64,000 bases of DNA from Pseudoxanthomonas sp. X-1 (GCF_020042665.1 NZ_CP083376.1:4233501-4297500); one strand, 5' to 3'; positions 46,561 through 56,130 are shown, counted from the stretch's first letter. The notes: generated from the sequence alone by a model not told the origin. Program-made: numbers and translations.

Positions 46561-48780
46561 TCAGAAGCCCGCGCGGAACTGCGCGCCGATGATACGCGGG
46601 TCGTTGATGAAACCGGTCAGGTTGTCGAAGTCGATCGCGCCGGTGGCCCGGATCTGGTTGGTGCAGTTGCGGCAGAACACCGAGGCCTCGTACTTGCCGT
46701 CGGCCCAGGTGTAGCCGATCTTCAGGCCGCCCTCGGTCAGCGGCTGGCCGATGAACTCGCGCGACTGGTACAGGAAGAAGTTCACCTCGCTGCGGTACGA
46801 CCAGTCGGTGTAGAAGAACAGCTCGCCGTCGGCGCCCATCGGCACGCCGTAGCGCAGGTTGACGTTGCCGATCCACTTGGCCGCCTGCGGCAGCGGGTTG
46901 CCGTCGATGCGGGCGAAGCCGTTGGCGTCGACCGGGTCGGTCACCGTGCACACCCACGACGAGCAGGTCGAGGTGGCCAGATCCTTGTCCTTGATCTCGG
47001 TGTGGTTGTAGCTGCCGTTGAGGCCGAAGCGCAGGTTCTCGGTCAGCAGCAGGTCGAAGTCCAGCTCGGCGCCGTAGGCCTGGCTCTTCTTGGCGTTGAT
47101 CAGCTGCACCGCGTTGGAGGTGCCGCCGACCGCGGTCAGCTGCTGGTCCTTGATGTCCATGCTGTAGATGTCGAAGGCCAGCCGGCCGCGGCGCTCCCAC
47201 AGGTCGGCCTTGATGCCCAGCTCGTAGGAATCCACCGTCTCGGGGCGGGCCACGGTCACCGGCACGCCGGTGGACGGCGGGCCGAAGCTGGCGCCGCGAT
47301 AGCCGCGCGCGGCACGCGCGTACAGGTTGACCGCATCGCTCAGCGCCCAGGTCGCGGCGACGTCGCCGGTGACCTTGGAGCCGCTGGTGTCACCGCCGAT
47401 CGGCGGCGGCGAGCTGCGGTCCCACTCCAGGATGTCGAAGGTCTTGTGGTCGTGCGTGTAGCGGATGCCGGCGCGCAGGTTGAGCACGTCGGTGGCCTGG
47501 TAATTGAGCGAGGCGAACGCCGCCCACGAGCTGGTCTTCTGCTTGGTCAGGTCGTAGCCCGTCAGCGCGCCACCGCCGATGGTGTCGTAGTCGTAAGCCT
47601 CGCCCTGCACGTTGTCGTAGAAGTAGTACAGGCCACCCTGCCAGTTGAGCGGGCCAGCGTAGTTCGACTCGGCGCGCAGCTCCTGGGTGAACTGGTCCAG
47701 CGACTTGATGCCGCCAGCGGTCTCCACCGAGAACGGGATGAAGCCCGGGCCGGACGGCGCGGCCGGGTCCACGAACGCGCCCGGGCCGTAGCCGCCGTCG
47801 ATGTCGCCGCGGCTGTAGTACTTGGAGATGCCCTCGTAGCCGGTGATCGAGTGGAAGGTCACATCGCCCGAGCTGAAGGTCAGGTTGGCGCTGCCGCCGT
47901 AGGTGGTCAGTTCCTGCGCGTTGTGGCCGTCGATGTAGGCCTTGTCCTCGTCGAAGCCGTCGACCAGGTTGTTGTTGCCCGACTGGATGATGTTGGCGCG
48001 GAACAGGCGCGCGGTGCCGTTGAGCTTGCGCGCGTGGGCGTTGAACAGCGCGTTGAAGTCCTCCGAGGGCTGGAACAGCGCCTGCAGCCGCAGGGCCGTG
48101 TCGTCGTAGCCTTCCAGCTTCTGCCCGCTGATCTGGCTGGTCACCCAGTCGTCGCGGTGCTGCTGCAGCAGCGAGATGCGCGCGGCCCAGTCGCTGCCCA
48201 TCGGCAGGTTGAGCGCGCCTTCGACCGAACTGGTGGCGTGGGTGCCGTAGGACACGCTGGCATAGCCGGAGGTCTCGCCCAGCACCGGGCGCACCGAGTT
48301 GAACTTGACCACGCCGCCGGGGGTGTTGCGGCCGAACTGGGTGCCCTGCGGGCCGCGCAGCACTTCGACGCTGGCCAGGTCGAACATCGGGAAGCCCTTG
48401 ATGAAGGCGTTCTCGTAGACCACGTCGTCGTACACCAGCGACACCGGCTGCGAGGCGTAGGTGGTGAAGTCGGTGTTGCCGTAGCCGCGGATGTAGAAGC
48501 GCGGGAACACGCGGCCGTTGGAGGACTCCACGTTGAGGCTGGGCGACTTGCCGGCCAGCACGCGCACGTCCGAGGCGCTGGTGGAGATCGCGTCCAGGTA
48601 CTCCGGGCGCAGCACGGTGGCCGAGACCGGCACGTCCTTGGCGTTCTCGGCGCGGCGGTCGGCGGTGACGGTGACCGCATCCAGCGCCACCGGCGTCTGC
48701 TGCGCCAAGGCGACGGTCGCGACGGCGGCATTGATGGCGATGGCGAGCGTGGCGTGACGCAGCGACCTGCTGGCGGACAT
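46561..48780 (-). CDS. TonB-dependent outer-membrane receptor
   Basis: A 739-residue receptor. Order: signal peptide (AIAINAAVATVALAQ), TonB-box-like segment (DAVTVTADRR), plug (about 40-150; LRGPQGTQFGRNTPGG) and barrel, ending AQFRAGF with C-terminal Phe. This NTPGG-type plug belongs to the iron-complex/outer-membrane receptor group that also takes up sugars and other ligands. A Cys pair lies in an extracellular loop (TCSSWVC) and another near the end (FCRNC). The ligand is unknown and no Fur box was seen upstream. A good promoter precedes it at 48842-48870. Confidence 0.9.
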   Translation of the reverse strand: MSASRSLRHATLAIAINAAVATVALAQQTPVALDAVTVTADRRAENAKDVPVSATVLRPEYLDAISTSASDVRVLAGKSPSLNVESSNGRVFPRFYIRGYGNTDFTTYASQPVSLVYDDVVYENAFIKGFPMFDLASVEVLRGPQGTQFGRNTPGGVVKFNSVRPVLGETSGYASVSYGTHATSSVEGALNLPMGSDWAARISLLQQHRDDWVTSQISGQKLEGYDDTALRLQALFQPSEDFNALFNAHARKLNGTARLFRANIIQSGNNNLVDGFDEDKAYIDGHNAQELTTYGGSANLTFSSGDVTFHSITGYEGISKYYSRGDIDGGYGPGAFVDPAAPSGPGFIPFSVETAGGIKSLDQFTQELRAESNYAGPLNWQGGLYYFYDNVQGEAYDYDTIGGGALTGYDLTKQKTSSWAAFASLNYQATDVLNLRAGIRYTHDHKTFDILEWDRSSPPPIGGDTSGSKVTGDVAATWALSDAVNLYARAARGYRGASFGPPSTGVPVTVARPETVDSYELGIKADLWERRGRLAFDIYSMDIKDQQLTAVGGTSNAVQLINAKKSQAYGAELDFDLLLTENLRFGLNGSYNHTEIKDKDLATSTCSSWVCTVTDPVDANGFARIDGNPLPQAAKWIGNVNLRYGVPMGADGELFFYTDWSYRSEVNFFLYQSREFIGQPLTEGGLKIGYTWADGKYEASVFCRNCTNQIRATGAIDFDNLTGFINDPRIIGAQFRAGF

Positions 48781-48841
48781 GGGGCGACTCCGGGCGTGGG
48801 AAAGGGGCTTGGCGTGCTGTGGCGCAGCAAATTTAACGCAA

Positions 48842-48870
48842 AATACACGCTTTGGACCCGGAGTTGTCAA
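48842..48870 (-). promoter_or_regulatory. Sigma-70-type promoter of the TonB receptor gene
   Basis: TTGACA (48865-48870) and TGTATT (48842-48847) are spaced 17 bp apart on the minus strand, about 60 bp before the start codon. Confidence 0.6.
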
Positions 48871-48912
48871 ACCCGCGAGCGCCGCCTCGATCCCGAGGCA
48901 TCGATCACGCTT

Positions 48913-49539
48913 TCAGCGGATCGCGATCCCCGCCTCCTGCAGCGCGGCGCGGGTGGGCGCGTCGCCGTCGGGCGTGACCGGACGCGTCAGCTCCCAGAGG
49001 AACGTCACGCCGAACCCCTCGGCACGCGCGTCCTGCGCCGTCCACAGCACGCAGACATCGCGCGCCAGCCCGCACACGTGCACCTGCGCGATGCCGCGTT
49101 CGCGCAGCCAGCCGGCCAGGCCGGTACTGGGACGCCGGCCGTCCGGGCCGTGGTTCTCGCGGAACGCGCTGTAGGAATCGACCTGCGGATGGGTGCCTTT
49201 GCGCAGGATGAGGTCGGCCGGCGTCCAGTCCACGCGCGGGTCCAGCGCCGCCCCCGGCGTGCCCTGCACGCAGTGCGCCGGCCACAGCGTCTGCGGCTGG
49301 CCGTGCAGGTCGATCACCTCGAATGGCCCATGCCCCGGATGCTGCGCGGCGAAGGAAGCATGCGTCCCTGGATGCCAGTCCTGCGTGGCCACGACCGTGC
49401 CGTAGACGCGCGAGGCCAGCAGCTGCGCGATGCCCGGCACGATCGCATCGCCCTCGAAGCAGGCCAGCGCGCCGCCCGGCATGAAGTCCGGCTGCAGGTC
49501 GACCACGATCAGCGCGGTATCGGAGGGCATCTCGGTCAT
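48913..49539 (-). CDS. pncA: Nicotinamidase (nicotinamide deamidase)
   Basis: A 208-residue cytoplasmic enzyme that hydrolyses nicotinamide to nicotinate and ammonia in NAD salvage. The catalytic triad is visible: Asp in VVDLQPDF (about residue 14), Lys in LRKGTH and nucleophile Cys in GLARDVCV (about 159). The metal-binding region DWHPGTHASFA is present. The length and motif order match PncA. The start is ATG 49539; an internal ATG 9 bp later is also possible. It is divergent from the MgtC-like gene. Confidence 0.92.
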   Translation of the reverse strand: MTEMPSDTALIVVDLQPDFMPGGALACFEGDAIVPGIAQLLASRVYGTVVATQDWHPGTHASFAAQHPGHGPFEVIDLHGQPQTLWPAHCVQGTPGAALDPRVDWTPADLILRKGTHPQVDSYSAFRENHGPDGRRPSTGLAGWLRERGIAQVHVCGLARDVCVLWTAQDARAEGFGVTFLWELTRPVTPDGDAPTRAALQEAGIAIR

Positions 49540-49696
49540 CGAAGCGGCCAGCGGCGTGGGGAAGCGCAGCCTAGCCACGCGCGCCATCGGCCTCAAGCCA
49601 GCGCGGCCTTGAGCCCACCTTGATCGCCATGGGGCTAGGCTCACCGGCGTTGCCAGTGCGCGCATCGCACCGGCCACCTGCAAGGAGACCGCAGAC

Positions 49697-50392
49697 ATGC
49701 TCGACACCTGGGAGATCGCCCTGCGCCTGCTGCTGGCCGCGCTGCTGGGCGGCATCATCGGCGCCGACCGTGGCCGGCTGGAGTGGGCCGCCGGCCTGCG
49801 CACGCACATGCTGGTCTGCGTCGGCGCGGCCCTGGCGATCATCGTCTCGGCGTTCGGCTTCAGCGAGGCGCTGACCCAGCCGCACGTGGTGCTCGATCCC
49901 TCGCGCATCGCCGCCCAGGTGATCAGCGGCGTGGGCTTCCTCGGCGCGGGCACCATCCTGTTCCTGCAGCGCGAGCAGGTGATCCGCGGCCTCACCACCG
50001 CGGCCGGGCTGTGGGCGGTGGCCTCGATCGGGCTGGCCGTCGGCAGCGGCCTGTACGCGGCCGCGGTGCTGGCCACCGCGCTGCTGTGGATCATCCTGGC
50101 CCTGCTCAAGCCGCTGGAGCGCCGCTATCTGCGCCGCCGCCGCGCCTCGATGCCGGGCCTGAAGCTGGTGCTGTCGCGGCACGCGCCGCTGGGCCAGATC
50201 CAGCAGCAGCTGGAGCGCAGCGGCCTGCCGGTGCAGCGCATGATCCTCAAGCCGCGAACGCCGCAGACCGACCTGCTCGATGTGCGCTGCGAAGCGAGCG
50301 TGCCGCAGGCGGCCTTGCTGCAAGCCCTCGAGGATTTGCGCGGGGTCGCCGGCGTCGAACAGGTCGACCTGCGCGGCAGCGTCGGCCGGTAG
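49697..50392 (+). CDS. MgtC/SapB-family membrane protein
   Basis: A 231-residue protein. The MgtC domain (about 5-140) has four to five membrane segments with the conserved start LLLAALLGGIIGADRGRLEWAAGLRTH and SGVGFLGAGTI. A C-terminal ACT-like cytoplasmic domain (about 150-225) follows. In pathogens MgtC inhibits F-type ATP synthase and helps survival in low Mg2+; the role here is not known. A plain ATG with AAGGAGA upstream (49681-49687) supports the start. It precedes a convergent TauE-type gene. Confidence 0.88.
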   Translation: MLDTWEIALRLLLAALLGGIIGADRGRLEWAAGLRTHMLVCVGAALAIIVSAFGFSEALTQPHVVLDPSRIAAQVISGVGFLGAGTILFLQREQVIRGLTTAAGLWAVASIGLAVGSGLYAAAVLATALLWIILALLKPLERRYLRRRRASMPGLKLVLSRHAPLGQIQQQLERSGLPVQRMILKPRTPQTDLLDVRCEASVPQAALLQALEDLRGVAGVEQVDLRGSVGR

Positions 50393-50419
50393 CACCACCG
50401 ACGCGGCGCACGCGCCTGC

Positions 50420-51163
50420 TCAGCCGCGCCACGCCAGCTCCACCCCCAGCAGCAGCAGGCAAATCAGGAAGCCGGCGCGGAACGCGGCGGGACTGATGCG
50501 CCGGCGCAGGCGTTGGCCCAGCCACATGCCCGCCAGCGCCGGCAGCACGGCGATCAGCGACGGCAGCACGTGGCTGGCCGGCAGCGCGCCGTGCAGCGCC
50601 AGGCCCGCGGCAAGCGCGAGCGTCGACACGGTGAAGGACAGGCCCAGCGCCTGCACCAGCGCATCGCGCTGCAGGCCCAGCGCCTGCAGGAACGGCACGG
50701 CCGGAATCACGAACACGCCGGTCATGCCCGTCACCACGCCGGTGACGCCGCCGACCAGCGGCGCGAGCACCCGCTCCAGCGCCGGCGGCACGCGGAACGG
50801 CCGCGACAGCAGGGTCACCAGCGCGTACAGCGCCAGCGCGACGCCGAGCAGGCGCGCCGTGCCGTGCGCCGCTTCGCCGGCCAGCCAGGCCGAGGCCAGC
50901 ACGGTGCCCGCAACCACCGCCAGCTGCATCGGCCACAGCCGTCGCAGCAGCGGCCGCAGCTGTCCGCCGCTGAGGAGCTGCAGGACATTGGTCACCAGCG
51001 ATGGCAGCAACAGCAGGGCAGCCGCCAGGGCGGGCTGCATCAGCGCGCCCAGCACGCCCATGGCCACGGTCGGCAGGCCCATGCCGGTGATGCCTTTCAC
51101 GCCGCCGGCCACGAAGAACGTGCCGAGCACGAGGAGCCACCACAGTTCGTTGGAGATCTGCAT
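50420..51163 (-). CDS. TauE/SafE-family permease (sulfite exporter-like)
   Basis: A 247-residue inner-membrane protein with eight hydrophobic segments and the family's GGVKGITGMGLPTVAMGVL (TM1) and GGVTGVVTGMTGVFVIPAVPFLQ (TM5) repeats. TauE/SafE proteins export sulfite, sulfoacetate or related organic acids, though the substrate here is unknown. ATG 51163 starts the hydrophobic core directly. It is divergent from a LysR gene across 84 bp, a typical regulator-target pair. Confidence 0.88.
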   Translation of the reverse strand: MQISNELWWLLVLGTFFVAGGVKGITGMGLPTVAMGVLGALMQPALAAALLLLPSLVTNVLQLLSGGQLRPLLRRLWPMQLAVVAGTVLASAWLAGEAAHGTARLLGVALALYALVTLLSRPFRVPPALERVLAPLVGGVTGVVTGMTGVFVIPAVPFLQALGLQRDALVQALGLSFTVSTLALAAGLALHGALPASHVLPSLIAVLPALAGMWLGQRLRRRISPAAFRAGFLICLLLLGVELAWRG

Positions 51164-51247
51164 GCGGCCATCAGACCGGGCGGCGCGCGCATGCACAATG
51201 CGGGATCGCCGATGCCGGCCTTCGGGCCAGCCGAAGAAGGAGTCGCC

Positions 51248-52147
51248 GTGCGCTTCGATCTGCCCGACCTGCGCCTGTTCCTTGCCGTCCTGGAGGCCGG
51301 CAGCATCACCGCGGGCGCCGGGCGCGCGCACCTGTCGCTGGCCGCCGCCAGCGAGCGCCTGCGCGCGATGGAAGACCACGCCGGCGTCGCGCTGCTCGAG
51401 CGCCTGCCCAAGGGGATACGGCCCACGACGGCGGGTGAGGCGCTGGCCCATCACGCGCGGTCGATCCTGCGGCAGTCGACGCTGCTGCGCAACGAACTGG
51501 CCGAACACGCCCGCGGCACGCGCGGGCGCGTGCGCCTGATGGTCAATACCGCCGCCATGAGCGAGGCGCTGCCGGACGCGCTGGCGCCGTGGCTGGCGGC
51601 CCATCCGCGGATCGATGTGGACCTGCTGGAGCGCAGCAGCGAGGAGATCGCCAGGGCGGTGGAGGCCGGCGTGGTGGAACTGGGCCTGCTGTCCGAGGCC
51701 GCGGTCACGCAAGGCCTGCAACGCCAGTTCTTCGCGCACGACACCCTGGTGGCGCTGCTGCCGCGCGATCAGGCGCAGGACGATGCACGGGCGCTGCGCC
51801 TGGCCGACCTGGCGGCACGGCCGCTGATCGGCCTGCCCGCGGACAGCGCCCTGCAGCAGCACCTGGAGGCGCAGGCCGCGGCGCTGGGCCTGCGCCTGTC
51901 CTATCGCGTGCGGTTGCGCACGTTCGAGGCCATCGGGGCGATGGTCGCCGCTGGTGCCGGCGTGGCGGTGGTGCCGGCCGCCGCGCTGGCGCGGCTTGGG
52001 GCGTGCGTTCGCGGCGTTGCGCTGCACGAGCCGTGGGCGCAGCGACGCCTGTGCCTGTGCTGGGACGGCGCGCGCCCGCTGTCGCCGACCGCGCAGGCCT
52101 TGCGCAGTCACCTGGCCGACTGGGCCGGCCGCGCCGCCGATCGTTGA
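51248..52147 (+). CDS. LysR-family transcriptional regulator
   Basis: A 299-residue regulator. The winged HTH is at the N-terminus (LRLFLAVLEAGSITAGAGRAHLSLAAASERLRAME, about 8-42), followed by the helix and a periplasmic-binding-like effector domain (about 90-290). GTG 51248 is preceded by GAAGGAG with an 8-bp gap, which settles the start. It is divergent from the TauE-family permease gene, which it likely controls in response to a small molecule (inference). Confidence 0.9.
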   Translation: MRFDLPDLRLFLAVLEAGSITAGAGRAHLSLAAASERLRAMEDHAGVALLERLPKGIRPTTAGEALAHHARSILRQSTLLRNELAEHARGTRGRVRLMVNTAAMSEALPDALAPWLAAHPRIDVDLLERSSEEIARAVEAGVVELGLLSEAAVTQGLQRQFFAHDTLVALLPRDQAQDDARALRLADLAARPLIGLPADSALQQHLEAQAAALGLRLSYRVRLRTFEAIGAMVAAGAGVAVVPAAALARLGACVRGVALHEPWAQRRLCLCWDGARPLSPTAQALRSHLADWAGRAADR

Positions 52148-52177
52148 GGCCGCCCTGCCTGGGCCCTTGAAACGCAA

Positions 52178-52201
52178 CAGGCCCCGCCGAAGCGGGGCCT
52201 G
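52178..52201. terminator. Bidirectional hairpin terminator between lysR and fba
   Basis: CAGGCCCCGC and GCGGGGCCTG form a perfect 10-bp stem with loop CGAA. On the minus strand it is followed by TTGCGTTT. It lies 25 bp beyond the aldolase stop. Confidence 0.8.
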
Positions 52202-52225
52202 CATGGATCGCCCTGCCTGCGTCGA

Positions 52226-53119
52226 TCAGGCGATCGAGGCGCGGTAGATCGACTCGATGGTGGCATCGAGCGTCTTGTTGAACTCCTCGTCGCTCTGCTG
52301 CGCGCTCAGGCCCTCGGTCAGCGCGCGGCTGAAGCTGGCGATGATGCCGGGGTTCCGCGCCAGCTTGGCGTTGGCCTCGTCGCGGCTGTAGCCGCCGGAC
52401 AGCGCCACCACCTTGAGCACGCTGGGGTGGTCGACCAGTTCCTTGAAGAAGCCATCGACGCTGGGCAGGGTCAGCTTGAGCACGACCGGCGTGGCCGCAT
52501 CGATCTTGTCCAGGCGCTCGAGCAGGCCCTGCTTCAGCGTGGTCTCGATCGCGGCCTTGTCGGCGGCCTTGATGTCCACCTCCGGCTCGATGATCGGCAC
52601 CAGGCCGGCGTCCAGCACCTGCTGGCCCAGTTCGAACTGCTGGTCCAGCACCGCGGCGATGCCGCCGGCGTTGTTGGCCTTGATGACCGAGCGCTCCTTG
52701 GTACCGAACACGCCCTTGGCCTTGGCCTTGGCCAGCAGCTCGGCCAGGCCGGGAATGGGCTTGAGCAGCTGCACGCCGTTGGCCTCGTCCTCCAGGCCCT
52801 TGTCGATCTTCAGGAACGGCACGACCTGCTTGACGTTCCACAGGTAGTGCGCGGCTTCTTCGCCTGCGAAGCGATCGTCCAGCGTGCGCTCGAACAGGAT
52901 CGCGCCGACCACGCGCTCGCCGGTGAACGCCGGGCTGGTGACGATGCGCTCGCGCATCTGGTGGACCAGCGCGAACATCTCCGCATCGTTGGAATAGGCC
53001 GATTCCTCGACGCCGTAGAGCTTGAGCGCCTTGGGCGTGCTGCCGCCGCTCTGGTCGAGTGCGGCGATGAAGCCCTGGCCGGAGGCAATCTTGTCCCGCT
53101 GTTCCTGGTTGATCGACAC
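52226..53119 (-). CDS. Fructose-bisphosphate aldolase, class I
   Basis: A 297-residue enzyme that splits fructose-1,6-bisphosphate into two triose phosphates, and runs in reverse for gluconeogenesis. It belongs to the class I (Schiff-base) family: ALDQSGGSTPKAL near the start, then IDKGLED, IIEPEVD and the Lys region VVLKLTLPS. No metal-binding class II motif is seen. The start is GTG (VSINQEQRDK) with AGGA about 10 bp upstream. It ends at a strong hairpin. It lies 149 bp downstream of metE on the same strand but need not share its transcript. Confidence 0.93.
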   Translation of the reverse strand: MSINQEQRDKIASGQGFIAALDQSGGSTPKALKLYGVEESAYSNDAEMFALVHQMRERIVTSPAFTGERVVGAILFERTLDDRFAGEEAAHYLWNVKQVVPFLKIDKGLEDEANGVQLLKPIPGLAELLAKAKAKGVFGTKERSVIKANNAGGIAAVLDQQFELGQQVLDAGLVPIIEPEVDIKAADKAAIETTLKQGLLERLDKIDAATPVVLKLTLPSVDGFFKELVDHPSVLKVVALSGGYSRDEANAKLARNPGIIASFSRALTEGLSAQQSDEEFNKTLDATIESIYRASIA

Positions 53120-53268
53120 GGTCGGCAAGTCCTGTGAAAGATGGGGGAGCCAGAGTGTACGCAAGCCCCGCGTCGCTGGCAGCCGTGAAAACGTTATCCG
53201 CTGCAGACGGTTTCAGCGGGGTACACGCCGAAGTGCCGCGCCCGCAGCGCAGGCGCGGCACGCGCGGA

Positions 53269-55560
53269 TCAGGCCGCCTGGGCCAGATCCGCACGCAGGC
53301 GGCGTGCGGCCTCCACCATCTGCTCCAGCGCATGGCGCGTTTCCTCCCAGCCACGGGTCTTCAGGCCGCAGTCCGGGTTGACCCACAGCTGCTGCGGGCT
53401 GAGCACCGCCCGCGCCTTGCGCAGCAGTTCCACCATTTCCTCCACCGAGGGCACGCGCGGGGAGTGGATGTCGTACACGCCCGGGCCGATGCCGTTGGGA
53501 TAGCGGAACCGCACGAACGCATCGAGCAGCTCCATGCGCGAGCGCGAGGTCTCGATCGAGATCACATCCGCATCCATCGCCGCCACCGCATCGATGATGT
53601 CGTTGAACTCCGAGTAGCACATGTGGGTGTGGATCTGGGTCGTATCGCCCACGCCGCTGGCGCAGATGCGGAAGGCCTCGATCGCCCAGTTCAGGTAATC
53701 CGACCACGCATCGCGGCGCAGCGGCAGACCCTCTCGGATGGCGGGCTCGTCGATCTGGATGATGCCGATGCCGGCGGCCTCCAGGTCGTTGACCTCATCG
53801 CGCAGGGCCAGCGCGATCTGGCGGCAGGTCTCGCTGCGGGCCTGGTCGTCGCGCACGAACGACCACTGCAGCACCGTGACCGGGCCGGTCAGCATGCCCT
53901 TCATCGGCCGCCGGGTCAGCGACTGGGCGTAGCGCGACCAGCGCACCGTCATCGGCTTCGGGCGCACCACGTCGCCGAAGATGATCGGCGGTTTGACGCA
54001 GCGGCTGCCGTAGCTCTGCACCCAGCCCAGCTTGGTGAAGGCGAAGCCGTCCAGCTGCTCGCCGAAGTACTCGACCATGTCGTTGCGCTCATACTCGCCA
54101 TGCACCAGCACGTCCAGGCCGATGCGTTCCTGGAAGCGCACGCAGCGCTCGGTCTCGGCTTCCAGGAAGGTCTCGTAGTCGGCATCTGACAGCTTGCCCG
54201 CCTTGTGCTGGGCGCGTGCCTGGCGCACCTGCCGGGTCTGCGGGAACGAGCCGATGGTGGTGGTCGGGTACACGGGCAGCGCGAACGCCTGCTCCTGCAG
54301 CACGCGGCGCTGGGCGTAGGGCGAGGCGCGCCGGCTGTCGGCCTCGCTCAGCGTGGCCAGGCGCCGGGCCACCTCGGGCCGATGCACGCGCGCCGACTGA
54401 CGGCGCGATTCCAGGCGGGCGCGCTGCTGCGCCAGCCGGCCTTCCGCGCCTTCGCGTCCGTCCAGCGCGTCGGCCAGCACGCGCAGCTCGCCCAGCTTCT
54501 GCCGGGCGAAGGACAGCCAGGATTTGAGTTCGGCGTCGAGCGCCTTCTCCTGCTCCAGGTCCACCGGCACGTGCAGCAGCGCGCACGACGGCGCCAGCCA
54601 CAGGTTGTCCGCGCCGACGTGCCCTTGCGCATAGCGCGCCAGCGTCAGCGCGTTGTCCAGGTTGGTGCGCCAGACATTGCGCCCGTTGACCAGGCCAGCC
54701 GAGAGCACGCGGCCCTTGGGCCAGGCCTGCAGCACCGCGTCGAGCTGTTCCGGCGCACGCACCAGGTCCACGTGCAGGCCCTCGACCTGCAGCCGCGCGA
54801 CCAGGTCCAGGTTGTCGCCCAGCGCGCCGAAGTAGGTGGTCAGCAGCAGCCTGGAGCGCGGCGCCTGGGCCAGAAACGCATAGGCCCGGGCGAAGGCCGC
54901 CCTGGCCGCCTCGTCCAGGTCCAGCACCAGCGTGGGTTCGTCGATCTGCACCCAGGCCGCGCCCGCGGCATGCAGGCGTTCGAGCAGCTGCGCGTACACC
55001 GGCAGCAGGCGCTCGAGCAGCGCCAGCCGGTCGCTGCCATCGGTGGTCTTGGACAGCAGCAGGAAGCTCACCGGCCCCAGCAGCACCGGCCGCGTGTCGA
55101 AGCTGGCGGCTTTGGCTTCGAGGAACTGCGCCACGGGCTTGTCGCCGCGCAGGGCGAAGTCCTGGCCGGCGTGCAGTTCCGGGACGATGTAGTGGTAGTT
55201 GGTGTCGAACCACTTGGTCATCTCCAGCGCGCGCAGGTCGATGCCGCCGGTCTGCACGCCGCGCGCCATGGCGAAGTAGCCGGCCAGCGGGTCGGCATCG
55301 GCCAGGGCGCGATAGCGCTGCGGGAGGGCGTCGAACAGGAACGCCGTGTCCAGCACATGGTCGTAGAGCGAGAAGTCGTTGCTGGGCAGCACGTCGGCGC
55401 CGGCCCGCCGCTGCAGCTGCCAGTGCTGCGCGCGCAGGGCCGCGGCGGTGGCCTGCAGCGTGTCGGCGCTGTCCTCGCCCTTCCAGTAGCGCTCCAGGGC
55501 GTGCTTGAGTTCGCGGCGTGGTCCGATGCGCGGAAAGCCGAGGTTGGTGACGCTGGTCAT
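53269..55560 (-). CDS. metE: Cobalamin-independent methionine synthase
   Basis: A 763-residue cytoplasmic enzyme that moves the methyl of 5-methyltetrahydropteroyl-triglutamate to homocysteine to give methionine, without B12. Zinc ligands appear in HTHMCYSEFND (His, Cys), a Glu between them and NPDCGLKTRGW (Cys). The N-terminal half holds the folate-like domain (TNLGFPRIGPRRELKHALE). Length matches E. coli MetE (about 753). The ATG at 55560 follows AGGATCC. A cobalamin riboswitch lies 245 bp upstream in the leader, giving the expected B12 repression. Confidence 0.96.
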   Translation of the reverse strand: MTSVTNLGFPRIGPRRELKHALERYWKGEDSADTLQATAAALRAQHWQLQRRAGADVLPSNDFSLYDHVLDTAFLFDALPQRYRALADADPLAGYFAMARGVQTGGIDLRALEMTKWFDTNYHYIVPELHAGQDFALRGDKPVAQFLEAKAASFDTRPVLLGPVSFLLLSKTTDGSDRLALLERLLPVYAQLLERLHAAGAAWVQIDEPTLVLDLDEAARAAFARAYAFLAQAPRSRLLLTTYFGALGDNLDLVARLQVEGLHVDLVRAPEQLDAVLQAWPKGRVLSAGLVNGRNVWRTNLDNALTLARYAQGHVGADNLWLAPSCALLHVPVDLEQEKALDAELKSWLSFARQKLGELRVLADALDGREGAEGRLAQQRARLESRRQSARVHRPEVARRLATLSEADSRRASPYAQRRVLQEQAFALPVYPTTTIGSFPQTRQVRQARAQHKAGKLSDADYETFLEAETERCVRFQERIGLDVLVHGEYERNDMVEYFGEQLDGFAFTKLGWVQSYGSRCVKPPIIFGDVVRPKPMTVRWSRYAQSLTRRPMKGMLTGPVTVLQWSFVRDDQARSETCRQIALALRDEVNDLEAAGIGIIQIDEPAIREGLPLRRDAWSDYLNWAIEAFRICASGVGDTTQIHTHMCYSEFNDIIDAVAAMDADVISIETSRSRMELLDAFVRFRYPNGIGPGVYDIHSPRVPSVEEMVELLRKARAVLSPQQLWVNPDCGLKTRGWEETRHALEQMVEAARRLRADLAQAA

Positions 55561-55804
55561 TGATGGATCCTCATTGCGTGTGGGCATTGAGGAACGAAGG
55601 AACCGCACGCCACGCCTCACGGCCCTGCGGCTGCGACGTGCCATGCCAGCGACCTTCGCCCCCCGCGGGCGAACCGGCCCCGTGCGCGGAAACCTCCACA
55701 CGCGCACGCACGCGGCACCGGGCCTTGCGCCCGCCGCATCACGCGCCCGTGCCGCTCCCGCGAGCGGTGCCAGGTCGAAGCGGAAGACCCGTTGGCGGGT
55801 CCTC

Positions 55805-56092
55805 CGGCCGGGGCCGGTCTTCGGGCTCATGGACTTGGGGCGGGAAACGAGGGGAGAGAACGGGGACGAGTCAAGCCGGAACCATCCGCTTGTCACGCAT
55901 CCCTGTTCCTCCCCACGCGTTCCCGGGCCCTGGACCTAGCCGTCGCTTCCCAGGGACAGGCCCCAGTGCAGATGACGGGTTCGTTTCCAGTTACCGCTGC
56001 GGGGCAGCTCCGGAATGGACGCGCACACGGCGCGCCTTCACCGGATTCCCGTTTAATCCATCGCTTCATGTGGATGAAGCGATGGAACCACG
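55805..56092 (-). promoter_or_regulatory. Cobalamin (B12) riboswitch upstream of metE
   Basis: On the minus strand: GGTTCC, a perfect 12-bp hairpin (CCATCGCTTCAT, loop CCAC), AAACGGGAATCCGGTG, GAGCTGCCCCGCAGCGGTAA, B12-box region TGCACTGGGG with TGGGAAGCGACGG, and 3' ATGAGCCCGAAGACCGGCC (55812-55830). All the main conserved blocks occur in order. A likely role is to cut metE expression when B12 is bound. The downstream leader (about 245 nt to the ATG) contains GACCCG/CGGGTC and GC-rich stems that could form the expression platform. Confidence 0.92.
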
Positions 56093-56100
56093 ACGAGCGC

Positions 56101-56130
56101 ACCTTACGCGCCGGTAGCCGGGCGCGTCAA
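56101..56130 (-). promoter_or_regulatory. metE promoter
   Basis: TTGACG (56125-56130) and TAAGGT (56101-56106) are 18 bp apart, just upstream of the riboswitch 5' end. The -10 is a weak match. Confidence 0.5.
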
